The notes under the pieces are model-generated. The model did no database searches, was not told the origin of the DNA, and saw only the letters and a list, made by a program, of their open reading frames with translations. From assembly GCF_039535475.1 (NCBI RefSeq), contig NZ_BAAAXG010000022.1:1-30467 (forward strand): DNA of 30,467 nt, written 5' to 3'. Each line of letters opens with the position of its first letter. Position 1 is the stretch's first letter. Of the stretch, positions 10,612 through 18,059 are shown one piece after another. The position numbers and the translations under genes were made by a program. The stretch is from Streptomyces showdoensis (GTDB taxonomy: Bacteria > Actinomycetota > Actinomycetes > Streptomycetales > Streptomycetaceae).

Positions 10612-11139
10612 GTGGAGAGCTCACCTCGTGACACCGTCCTGCTGCTGACGTTCCAGGACCCGGAGCGCTGCGACGCCGCGTTCCGGGAGGCCCAGCACCT
10701 GCCCGGCTACCGGCAGGAGGCGAGCGTGGCCCGGCGGGCGGACGGTCAGCTCGAGGTGCTGGACACGCACGTGCGCGGGACGGGTACCGCCACGGTCGGC
10801 GGGGGTGCGGCCGGTCTCGCGATCGGGCTGCTGGGCGGCCCGGTCGGCGCGCTCCTGGGCTTCACCGCCGGGGCACTGCTGGGCAACGCGGCCGAGCAGC
10901 ACAACCTGGAGGCCGGCGGCGAGGCGCTGATCACCCTCAGCACCCGCGTCCCCGACGACGGCGCCGTGCTCATCCTCTACCTCCACGAACGCCACCCCGA
11001 CCCCGCCGACGAACTCGCCGCCCGTCACGGCGCCTCGGTGGAGCGCCTGAGCGCCGAGGAACTGGCCGCCGAGATCGAGGACCTGAAGCGCCGCACGGAC
11101 ACGGACGGGCCGGAGGGGCCCGGCGGCGACGGCGGGTGA
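10612..11139 (+). CDS. Glycine-zipper membrane protein, DUF1269-like
   Basis: A 175-residue protein. It opens with a soluble alpha-beta segment (SPRDTVLLLTFQDPERCDAAF...), then a very glycine- and alanine-rich stretch (GGGAAGLAIGLLGGPVGALLGFTAGALLG, about residues 64-95) that would form one or two helices with glycine-zipper packing. A second soluble segment (DDGAVLILYLHERHPDPADELAARHGASVERLSAEEL) and an acidic, glycine-rich tail follow. This order resembles DUF1269 membrane-associated proteins, whose function is unknown. The GTG start is chosen because a -10 box sits just before it. It is probably transcribed independently of the upstream membrane protein. Confidence 0.65.
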   Translation: MESSPRDTVLLLTFQDPERCDAAFREAQHLPGYRQEASVARRADGQLEVLDTHVRGTGTATVGGGAAGLAIGLLGGPVGALLGFTAGALLGNAAEQHNLEAGGEALITLSTRVPDDGAVLILYLHERHPDPADELAARHGASVERLSAEELAAEIEDLKRRTDTDGPEGPGGDGG

Positions 11140-11157
11140 GGCGGCGTGCGGCACGGC

Positions 11158-11334
11158 GTGCCGAGGCGGCTTCGGCCACTTCTGTCGGCCAGCAACGGTC
11201 GTTGTGGCCGGTGGCGGGATCACCGACAGGTGATCAACGGGGTTCTGCACCGGGGTGCGGACCGGTGTGCAGTGGCGGGACCTGCCCGAACGGTTCGGGC
11301 CGTGGAAGACCGTCTCCGAGCGCCACCGCCCGTG
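11158..11334 (+). pseudogene. N-terminal remnant of an IS5-family transposase
   Basis: Reading RLRPLLSASNGRCGRWRDHRQVINGVLHR, then one extra G in the run at 11,250-11,253, then VRTGVQWRDLPERFGPWKTVSERHR, gives the conserved N-terminal (DUF4096-like) region of IS5/IS1647-type transposases. Only about 60 residues remain and none of the DDE catalytic core is present. I see no terminal inverted repeats. It marks an old insertion between the membrane protein gene and the next gene. Confidence 0.75.
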
Positions 11335-11360
11335 CCCTTGCTCTCCGGCTCCGCACGTGA

Positions 11361-11939
11361 TCAGTCGGACGATTCCCGGTGGTTGTCGAGCCAGCGGCGT
11401 GCCGCCACGCTCAGCGGCGGCTGATCGGGGTCGCCCATGTCGTCCATGGAGCCGTCCGTCAGTGCCTCGGCCCACCGGCGGAGGACCTGCGAGCGGTGCG
11501 GCGCCTTCAGCACCGAGGTGCTGATCGCGTGCTCCCACGTCGTTGCGAAGCACAGCACGTTCCCGTCGAGCGACAGCATGGCGAACTCGGGACGGCAGGG
11601 TGCGCTGCCGAGCAGCCCGGCAGCACCCTTGCCCATGAGGTCCCACTCGCTCTGCAGCTCGACGCAGTGCCACCGCGCGAGGCGGTCCGGCCCGGGATTG
11701 ATCGCGATCAGGAACCTGCGGTCGGTCTCGGAGAAGAGCCCTCCTTCGACTGCCAGCCGGTACCAGTCGGCGTTCGCATTCTCGTGCAGGTCCGGGTCGA
11801 GGACGTCCAGCATGGCCTCGACCCGCCCTTCCTCGGAAGGGCAGCTCGCTGCCTGGCCGGTGACGGTGGGCGGAACGAGCCCGTCGGGCGCGGTCCACCC
11901 CTCCACGATCCGCAGGCCCGCAGCGGTGAGAGACTTCAT
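11361..11939 (-). CDS. Protein of unknown function
   Basis: A 192-residue protein beginning MKSLTAAGLRIVEGW. The frame is open further upstream, but codon quality falls before this ATG. No signal peptide or transmembrane segment is visible. It has a mixed alpha-beta appearance with many tryptophans (WTAPDG, ADWYRL, ARWHCVEL, SEWDLMG, TTWEHAIS, RRWAEALTDG, RRWLDNH) and an acidic middle (DVLDPDLHENANADW). I do not recognise the family. It lies downstream of the TPR gene on the same strand, but 276 bases separate them, so it is probably its own unit. Confidence 0.65.
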   Translation of the reverse strand: MKSLTAAGLRIVEGWTAPDGLVPPTVTGQAASCPSEEGRVEAMLDVLDPDLHENANADWYRLAVEGGLFSETDRRFLIAINPGPDRLARWHCVELQSEWDLMGKGAAGLLGSAPCRPEFAMLSLDGNVLCFATTWEHAISTSVLKAPHRSQVLRRWAEALTDGSMDDMGDPDQPPLSVAARRWLDNHRESSD

Positions 11940-12215
11940 GGACCCATCATGCAGTCTCCGCTGATCAGCACGCGGGCCAGGGCGGTGCTTGGGTTCGCAC
12001 CTGGGCCGTTGCCGCCCGTCACGACAGACGCGGCCATGCGTTCCTCGGCGTGCACAACGCACCGCCCACAGCCAGCGACGCCCACCACCGCCGTCGTTGA
12101 GAGTCCCGTCGCCCGACGCCCGGTCGACCGTGACCGGAGCGTTCGCGCGTCCTCAAGGCGTGCCCGGAGAAGCGGAAGACCCGAGGCCTCGGCGGCGTAC
12201 GGGCCTGGTGGAGTC

Positions 12216-13424
12216 CTAAGGGAGCAGCCGTCTCAGTTGCTCCAGGTAGGCGCGCACCTCGGGGAGTTGGGGGTGGTCGGGGCCGCCGACGCGCAGCAGG
12301 GCGGCGAGCAGTCGTTCGGTCGCCTCGACGGCCTCGGTGGGCCGGCCCGCCCGGTCGAGTGCGTTGATCAGGTCGACGAGGGCGTCCAGGGTCGTGCCGT
12401 GGTCGGCGCCGAAGGTGTGCTCGCGCGCCGAGTGGGCCGCTGCCAGGTGCGGGACGGCCCGGTCGGGGCGGCCGTCTTCCAGATGGGCGATGGCGAGGTT
12501 GTGGTAGCGGTAGGACAGGGCCTCGCTGTCCGGTCCGTGGATCTGCTCGAGGCCCGCGATGGCCCGCTCGTAGCAGGCGATGGCCGCGTCGAGGTCCTGT
12601 TCGTCGTGGTGGAGGTGGGCGAGGTTGTCGACCCAGGTGTAGGTGTCGAGGTGGTGCGGGCCGTAGAAGCGCTCGGTGTCCTCGATGATCTCCTTGCACA
12701 GGGCGATGGCCTCGGCCCGCCGGCCCGCCTCGCGGTAGGCGTCGAACAGCTTGGCCTTGCGGTCGCGCACCGTCTCGGCGCCCGGCGGGAGCAGCCGCTC
12801 GCTGGCCGCCGCCGTCTCCTCCAGCAGGGTGATCGCCCGATCGGTCATCCCGGCCGCGGCGCAGGCCTCCGACAGCTTCTCGCGGGCGGTCAGCGTCTCC
12901 TCGTCATCCGGGTCCGCGCCACGCTCGCGGCCCTCCAGGGCCCGTTCGAGATACGGGATGGCCTGCCTGGGCCGGCCCGCCGTCAGATGGGCGTGGCCGA
13001 TGGACTGGCAGGTTCTCAGCGTCCCGAGGTGGTCCGGGCCGAGGGAGGCTTCCTGGTAGCCCAGGTTCACCTCCAGGAGGGCGATCTCCCGATCGGCCAT
13101 CCGGGTGTCGCCCGGCGGGGCCACGGCGGCCCAGTTGCCCAGCATCATCGCGTGGGTGTGGCGCGCCCGTAGTACGTCCTCGTGTCCCGGGCCCAGTTCG
13201 CGCTCCATCTCCGCGAGTTCGTTCTGCTGCCGCACCATGAGGTCGGGTGTCAGGTGCAACACGGGGGTGTCGTGGTGCTCGCCCAGCTGGAGGTCGAGGG
13301 GCTCCGAGGGAGCGGCGGTCCCGGCCGGACCGCCTGGCTCCGCGGCCGTCCCGGGCTCGGCGGGGTGCGGTGGATCGGCCGGGGTGTCCTGGGAGGCGCC
13401 CTTCTTGCGGAACAACGCGGTCAC
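12216..13424 (-). CDS. Tetratricopeptide-repeat protein, third gene of the NLR operon
   Basis: A 402-residue cytoplasmic protein. The first 60 residues are low-complexity and proline-rich (FRKKGASQDTPADPPHP). The rest is built of kinesin-light-chain-type TPR units about 42 residues apart: LGPDHLGTLRTCQSIGHAHL, GPHHLDTYTWVDNLAHLH, GPDSEALSYRYHNLAIAHL, FGADHGTTLDALVDLINAL. TPR solenoids bind other proteins. The start is a GTG 24 bases after the stop of the NTPase gene. GAGGAG lies only one base before it, an unusually short spacing, so the start could be slightly off. Position and strand suggest co-expression with the NTPase, perhaps as a sensor or partner of its own TPR region. Confidence 0.85.
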   Translation of the reverse strand: MTALFRKKGASQDTPADPPHPAEPGTAAEPGGPAGTAAPSEPLDLQLGEHHDTPVLHLTPDLMVRQQNELAEMERELGPGHEDVLRARHTHAMMLGNWAAVAPPGDTRMADREIALLEVNLGYQEASLGPDHLGTLRTCQSIGHAHLTAGRPRQAIPYLERALEGRERGADPDDEETLTAREKLSEACAAAGMTDRAITLLEETAAASERLLPPGAETVRDRKAKLFDAYREAGRRAEAIALCKEIIEDTERFYGPHHLDTYTWVDNLAHLHHDEQDLDAAIACYERAIAGLEQIHGPDSEALSYRYHNLAIAHLEDGRPDRAVPHLAAAHSAREHTFGADHGTTLDALVDLINALDRAGRPTEAVEATERLLAALLRVGGPDHPQLPEVRAYLEQLRRLLP

Positions 13425-13448
13425 TCTCCTCGTACCGGTGGCGGGTGG

Positions 13449-16400
13449 TCAGTCGGCGGACGCGAGGTCCCGTACGAGTCGGAGCAGTTCGCCGACGGCC
13501 GAGGGGGGCGTCGCGCCTCCGTCGAGGAAGGCGCCGAGTGCCGCCCGGTCGGCCGGGGTCAGCGAGGCGACCGGCCGGCCGGCGAAGGAGAGCGGGAGGC
13601 CCAGGTCGTGCACCTCGTCGCCGTGGACCACGTACCGGCCTCCCGGTGAGGCGGTGACCGTCCGGGGCGTGCGTCCCGAGGGTCCCGCGAACGGACGCGG
13701 GGGCGGCACCGGAGCGAGGTCGACGGCGTCGAAGGTGTGCGGGGTCTCCTCCTCCACCGACCGGCCGCCGAGCACCCGCCACCCCGGCACCGCGAACAGG
13801 TGATCCATACGGGGGGCTTCGGACATCGCGGTCAGCAGGGTGCGGTCGGCCTCCTGCTCGAAGAGGTAGAGGCCGCCGGTCGAAGCGGAGGTGACCGCCT
13901 CGTCCGGAGAGAGGAACACCGCGGCGTCCACCGGGCCGTGGCCGTCCGGCACCCGCCACCAGCCGCGGGGGGACAGCGGATCGAGGCCCGCGTCGGTCAG
14001 GACCACGCGGTCGCCGCGCGCGAACAGGATCCGCCGGCCGGTGGGGTCGACGGCGTAGGCGGTGAAACCCCGGACCAGCCCCAGGTCGGCCAGACGGACC
14101 TCGCGCAACGGCCGGCCCCGCTCGGCGACCAGGGCGACGCCGGCATCCCACGGCAGGACGACGAACCCGTCGGCCGTGGCGAAGATCCGGGCCTCCATGA
14201 GGGTGGGGTCGCTCGCGAGGACCTCCGTCCGTCCGCCGGGCCGGTACAGGACGAGCTCGACCTGGGCCCAGAGGTGGCCCGCGCGCAGGGCGAGGACCGC
14301 ATCGGGTCCGAGGCAGGCCACCGGTTCGGTCCCCGTCCTGAAGTGGTCCGCCGACCAGAGGAGCGAGCGGCCGGCGAGGTCGTACACGTCGATGCGGGTG
14401 GCGTGCTCGCGGCGGCCGCGCCGCTTCCCCGGAAGGTACGTCTCCCACGCCATCGCCGGCTGCTGCCCGGGCGCGAACGAGACCCGCTCCGGTGCGCCGG
14501 GGCCGCCGGTGCGGGGCAGCCGCCACACCGCCCGCGCGGCCGCGGCCCGGGCGGCCCTGGCGACGGCGTGCGGCCGCCGGCTCCGGGCGGCGAGCCGCAG
14601 CGCGGCCGCCCGGCCGGGCCCGTCCTCGGGAGGGGCCCAGTGGCCGGGGCCGTGCCGGTGGGCGATCCGGACCGCGTCGGGGGCGGGCACCGCGCGCAGG
14701 AGGTGCCACAGGCCCGCGGGGTCGGCGGCCCGTACCAGCCGCTCGGCCTCCGCGTCGATCTCGGCCGAACTGCCCCAGGGCAGCCGGTCGGCGCCGCGCC
14801 GCCCGCGGAGGTAGTGCCGGGCCTTGTGGATGGCGGTGTAAGCGGCCTCGGCGGCTTCGCCCGGCGTCGGCCCGACGACGGCCAGACGCTCCCGTTGGAG
14901 TGCGAGGACCTCCTCGACGAGCGGAACCGCCTCGGTGTGCCGGCCCAGTGCGATGAGCCTGTCCGCGGCCTGGTCGATCCGGTCGGGGAGGGCGTCCCGG
15001 TCGCCTGGGCTGACCTCGGCGAGCTGGCGGTGGAGGTGGAGCGCCTCCAGCAGCGCGCCGACGGCTTCGGCGTGGCGGCCGGCCTCCCACAGATAGGTGC
15101 TCTGCATGGTGAGGGAATGGGCCAGATTGCGCCCGTGGAGGGCGGGGCTGAGACCGGCCATCCGGCGCGCGTTCGCGACGACGGCCTCGACGGCTTCGAC
15201 CGCCTCCTGGGGGCGGCCCTCGGTCGTCAGCAGGCCTCCCCTGATCGTCGACACGAGGCCCACGTCGTCGGACATGGACCACCAGCGGAAGGGGTCGTGG
15301 TCCACCAGGTCCGTGAAGGACCGATCGGCGTCGGCGAGGGCGACGTGCGCCTGCGGCAGGTCCCCGGTCTCCCAGTGGGCGACGGCGAGGCGGGTGTACG
15401 CGAGGCCGAGAGCACCCAGGACGGCGCCGTGTCGCCGCTGCGGCCCCTCGTCACCCTCGTCGCCCTCGTCGCCCCGTTCAGCCTGCTCGTCCTCTTCGTC
15501 CGCCTCTCTCCGCTCCCTCGCTGCTGCGCCCCTTTCCGCCTCCGCCCGCATGAGCGTGATCGACTCCTGGAGGAGGACGGCCCGGTGTGCTCCCGGGATC
15601 TCGTGGGTGAACGAACCACCCAGGTTGAGCAGGGCGTTCGCGTAGCCGGGCAGGTGCGCCGGGTCCTGCTCGGCGGCCTCCCGGGCGAGGCGTACGGCCT
15701 CCTCCATGTGGACGAGGGCCTCGGCTCGTCGGTCCGCCTTGAGGTGCGCGGAGGACAGCTCGGCGTGGAGGCGGGAGCGCTCCGCCGGGTCCTCGGCCCG
15801 CTGGAGCCGACGGGTGGTGAGCCGGGCGGCGAGTTCTCCGGCGCCGGCGCCCATGCGTACGTCCCGCTGGGGCACCAGACGGGCGACGGCCTCCAGGACG
15901 TCGAGGTCCACGGAGTCGAGGGCGGCGATACCGGCCAGCACGGCGTCGCCGCCCCGGACGGCGAGGGCCGGGTCGCGGCGCAGCAGCGGGAAGAGGACGT
16001 CGGGGCCGATGTGCGGCCAGCGCTCGGCGGCGGCGAGGAGGAAGGTGAGGGAGCGGGAGGTCCACGGGGGCGCGTTCCCGGTCTCGCGCCGCAGGATGCG
16101 GGTGACGGCCGTCACGGACCACAGGTCGGTGGGATGGCCGCTGACGGGGCTGCCGGGGAGGGTCAGGGCCAGGTAGTCCTCGGCGAGCCGGTCGGGGAGC
16201 ATCGGTTCGAGCACGTGGGCGGCCGCCGGGTCGCTGGGCGGGTAGTGCTCGGCGTGAGCGCTCAGGAGGCCGTCGACGGGCGTGCGCAGGAGGAGCCGGT
16301 CCAGCAGCGGGCGGGCGTCGGCGCGGCGCATCGGGCCGGTGAGGACGGCGGTGAAGACGGTCCGCGCGAGGTCGATGGAGTACCGGTCGTGGCCACCGGG

Positions 16401-17360
16401 TGGCCGGAGGGCCGGCTGTCCGGCGTCCTGCCCGCCCGGCGGGCGGCGCCAGTTGTCGTGTTCGCGGTCGAGGAGGTACGCGGTCATGCCGGTGAGGTCG
16501 GACGGCGGTTCCCGGCCGGCGGCCCGGGCGTCGACGGCGACGAGGGCGGCCATGTGGACGGCGAGGGTGAGACCGAAGTCGGGACGGGCGAGGTCCTGGT
16601 ACGGCGGACGCGGTGCGGCCGGGGCGGTGGCGTCCGGGTAGTGGGCGGCGAAACTGCGAGCGGCGGCCTCGAACATGCGGAGGCGCTCGCCCCCCTGTCG
16701 GCCGGAGAGCGGGCCCAGGGGATGGTCCGAGAGGTCGGTGGCGCGCCGCTGGCGCGTGAGCTGGGCCCGGAGGGCGGGCCAGGGCCGTACCGAGCGGGCG
16801 ATGAGGAGGACCCGGGCGGGGAGTTCGCCGAGGAGCAGGCCGTTGTGGAAGAGCCACCGCAGATGGGCGTCGGGCCAGCGGTCGGCGTAGTCGACGAGCA
16901 GCAGTACGCCGGTCCGGTGGTCGGTGCGGAGGTCCTGGCTGCCCTCGGCGGGCGGATGGGTGTCGGTGCCGTGCACGGCGTCCACGACGAGCCATCCCGC
17001 TTCGGCGCTCTCGGCGGCGAGGCGGGCGGCGAGGCGCGACTTGCCCGCGCCGCCGGGTCCGTGCAGCCAGCGCACGGCCGACCGGTCGAGGCGGTCACGC
17101 CACCGGCGCAGCCCTGCCAGGTCCGCCTCGCGGCCGGTGAACTCCACGATCTCGCTGCGGGCGTCGAGCATGCGGCTGGGCTGGGCGCGCAGCCAGGCCG
17201 AGTCCCGCCGCAGGGGATCGGCGGAGCCGTGCGTGTCGCGTGCGTAGAGGAGGTAGACGGGTGTGCCGTCGCCGAAGACGTGGATGTCGGCGCCGACCGC
17301 GCCGTAGGCGAAGCCGGCGACGGCGTGGACCTGCTGATGGACCTCGTCGGGGAGGTCCAC
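13449..17360 (-). CDS. STAND/NLR-type NTPase with N-terminal amyloid-like motif, TPRs and a C-terminal beta-propeller-like region
   Basis: A 1,303-residue protein, likely a signal-sensing ATPase switch. Residues 16-29 read GFAYGAVGADIHVF and match a motif in the partner protein encoded just upstream. EFTGREADLAGLRRW (73-87) is the usual lead-in to a STAND domain. GPGGAGKS (101-108) is a canonical Walker A and GVLLLVDYAD (151-160) a Walker B. A long helical region with TPR-like repeats follows (for example AELSSAHLKADRRAEALVHM, then LAVAHWETGDLPQAHVALADA). The last 300 residues are beta-rich with repeated strands and short turns, consistent with a propeller. The GTG start lies two bases after the upstream stop, so translation is probably coupled. 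Known STAND NTPases include bacterial NLR-like defence proteins. The defence role here is inference. Confidence 0.8.
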   Translation of the reverse strand: MDLPDEVHQQVHAVAGFAYGAVGADIHVFGDGTPVYLLYARDTHGSADPLRRDSAWLRAQPSRMLDARSEIVEFTGREADLAGLRRWRDRLDRSAVRWLHGPGGAGKSRLAARLAAESAEAGWLVVDAVHGTDTHPPAEGSQDLRTDHRTGVLLLVDYADRWPDAHLRWLFHNGLLLGELPARVLLIARSVRPWPALRAQLTRQRRATDLSDHPLGPLSGRQGGERLRMFEAAARSFAAHYPDATAPAAPRPPYQDLARPDFGLTLAVHMAALVAVDARAAGREPPSDLTGMTAYLLDREHDNWRRPPGGQDAGQPALRPPGGHDRYSIDLARTVFTAVLTGPMRRADARPLLDRLLLRTPVDGLLSAHAEHYPPSDPAAAHVLEPMLPDRLAEDYLALTLPGSPVSGHPTDLWSVTAVTRILRRETGNAPPWTSRSLTFLLAAAERWPHIGPDVLFPLLRRDPALAVRGGDAVLAGIAALDSVDLDVLEAVARLVPQRDVRMGAGAGELAARLTTRRLQRAEDPAERSRLHAELSSAHLKADRRAEALVHMEEAVRLAREAAEQDPAHLPGYANALLNLGGSFTHEIPGAHRAVLLQESITLMRAEAERGAAARERREADEEDEQAERGDEGDEGDEGPQRRHGAVLGALGLAYTRLAVAHWETGDLPQAHVALADADRSFTDLVDHDPFRWWSMSDDVGLVSTIRGGLLTTEGRPQEAVEAVEAVVANARRMAGLSPALHGRNLAHSLTMQSTYLWEAGRHAEAVGALLEALHLHRQLAEVSPGDRDALPDRIDQAADRLIALGRHTEAVPLVEEVLALQRERLAVVGPTPGEAAEAAYTAIHKARHYLRGRRGADRLPWGSSAEIDAEAERLVRAADPAGLWHLLRAVPAPDAVRIAHRHGPGHWAPPEDGPGRAAALRLAARSRRPHAVARAARAAAARAVWRLPRTGGPGAPERVSFAPGQQPAMAWETYLPGKRRGRREHATRIDVYDLAGRSLLWSADHFRTGTEPVACLGPDAVLALRAGHLWAQVELVLYRPGGRTEVLASDPTLMEARIFATADGFVVLPWDAGVALVAERGRPLREVRLADLGLVRGFTAYAVDPTGRRILFARGDRVVLTDAGLDPLSPRGWWRVPDGHGPVDAAVFLSPDEAVTSASTGGLYLFEQEADRTLLTAMSEAPRMDHLFAVPGWRVLGGRSVEEETPHTFDAVDLAPVPPPRPFAGPSGRTPRTVTASPGGRYVVHGDEVHDLGLPLSFAGRPVASLTPADRAALGAFLDGGATPPSAVGELLRLVRDLASAD

Positions 17361-17362
17361 GC

Positions 17363-17920
17363 TCAACGGGCTCCGCCGGTGCCGCCCTGGTCGGCCCGGT
17401 CGCCCCGGTCGGCTTGGCCCTCCTGCCCGGCTTGCCCGTCCCGGCCGCCGCGGCCGTCGCGGCCGTCCCGGTCTTCGGGTGGCGGCACGTGTCCGTCGCT
17501 CGCCTCGTGGTAGTGGAGGCTGCCGCCCTGGACGGCGAAGAGGGTGCCCTGGTCGCGCGCGGTGTTGTTCTGCGTCCACACCTGCCGCCCGTCGGGCAGC
17601 CCTTCGCGCACGCTCTCGACCAGCGCGCGCAAGTCGGCCTCGTACTCGGGGTGCTCGTCGAGCAGCAGCATCAACCGGCGGCGCCACACGGGCAGCAGCT
17701 CCGCCCGGATCTCGTCCGCGGCGGCGTCCGGCTCCGCGCGGTCGACCAGCGCCGCGTCCTCGTCGAGCTGGGCCCCGATCGCGTCGCCCCGTGCCTCGCC
17801 GTCCCGCCCGAAGAGCCGTACGGCCCCGCTGCGCGCCCCCTGCCACAGGTCGGTGGCCATGGCTCCGATCAGCGCGGTCGCGCCCGCCCCGGCGAGGGCC
17901 GTCACCTGCTCGGCCAGCAT
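17363..17920 (-). CDS. Helical putative effector with C-terminal amyloid-like motif, first gene of the NLR operon
   Basis: A 185-residue protein with an ideal ribosome site (AGGAGG, four bases before the ATG). Residues 1-22 (AEQVTALAGAGATALIGAMATD) form a hydrophobic or amphipathic helix. Residues 23-108 are helical and charged (DLWQGARSGAVRLFG, ELLPVWRRRLMLLLDEH). Then comes QNNTARDQGTLFAVQGGSLH (117-136) and a 45-residue collagen-like disordered tail (GRDGRGGRDGQAGQEGQ). This order, a roughly 110-residue helical domain ending in a short glutamine/asparagine/glycine motif, matches published bacterial HeLo-like (Bell) effectors carrying amyloid signalling motifs beside NLR genes. The motif aligns with residues 16-29 of the next protein. 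I infer a membrane-permeabilising cell-death effector triggered by the NTPase. Confidence 0.65.
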   Translation of the reverse strand: MLAEQVTALAGAGATALIGAMATDLWQGARSGAVRLFGRDGEARGDAIGAQLDEDAALVDRAEPDAAADEIRAELLPVWRRRLMLLLDEHPEYEADLRALVESVREGLPDGRQVWTQNNTARDQGTLFAVQGGSLHYHEASDGHVPPPEDRDGRDGRGGRDGQAGQEGQADRGDRADQGGTGGAR

Positions 17921-18059
17921 CCGTCCTCCTGGTTCGGCTCCCCCGCGGAGCCGGTCGGTCCCGAACTGCCCTTGCTCGTGGCCAGGTTAGCCCGAGAGGG
18001 ACGGAAGGCGCCGGGCCGTCGGCAGCGGGGTCCCGGGCAGGGGAGCGTTCGTGGGACCT

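Noticed and set aside
13737..17513. Long plus-strand frame opposite the NTPase
   Set aside because: Antisense shadow. The minus strand contains Walker A and B motifs, a ribosome site on the upstream gene and operon spacing.
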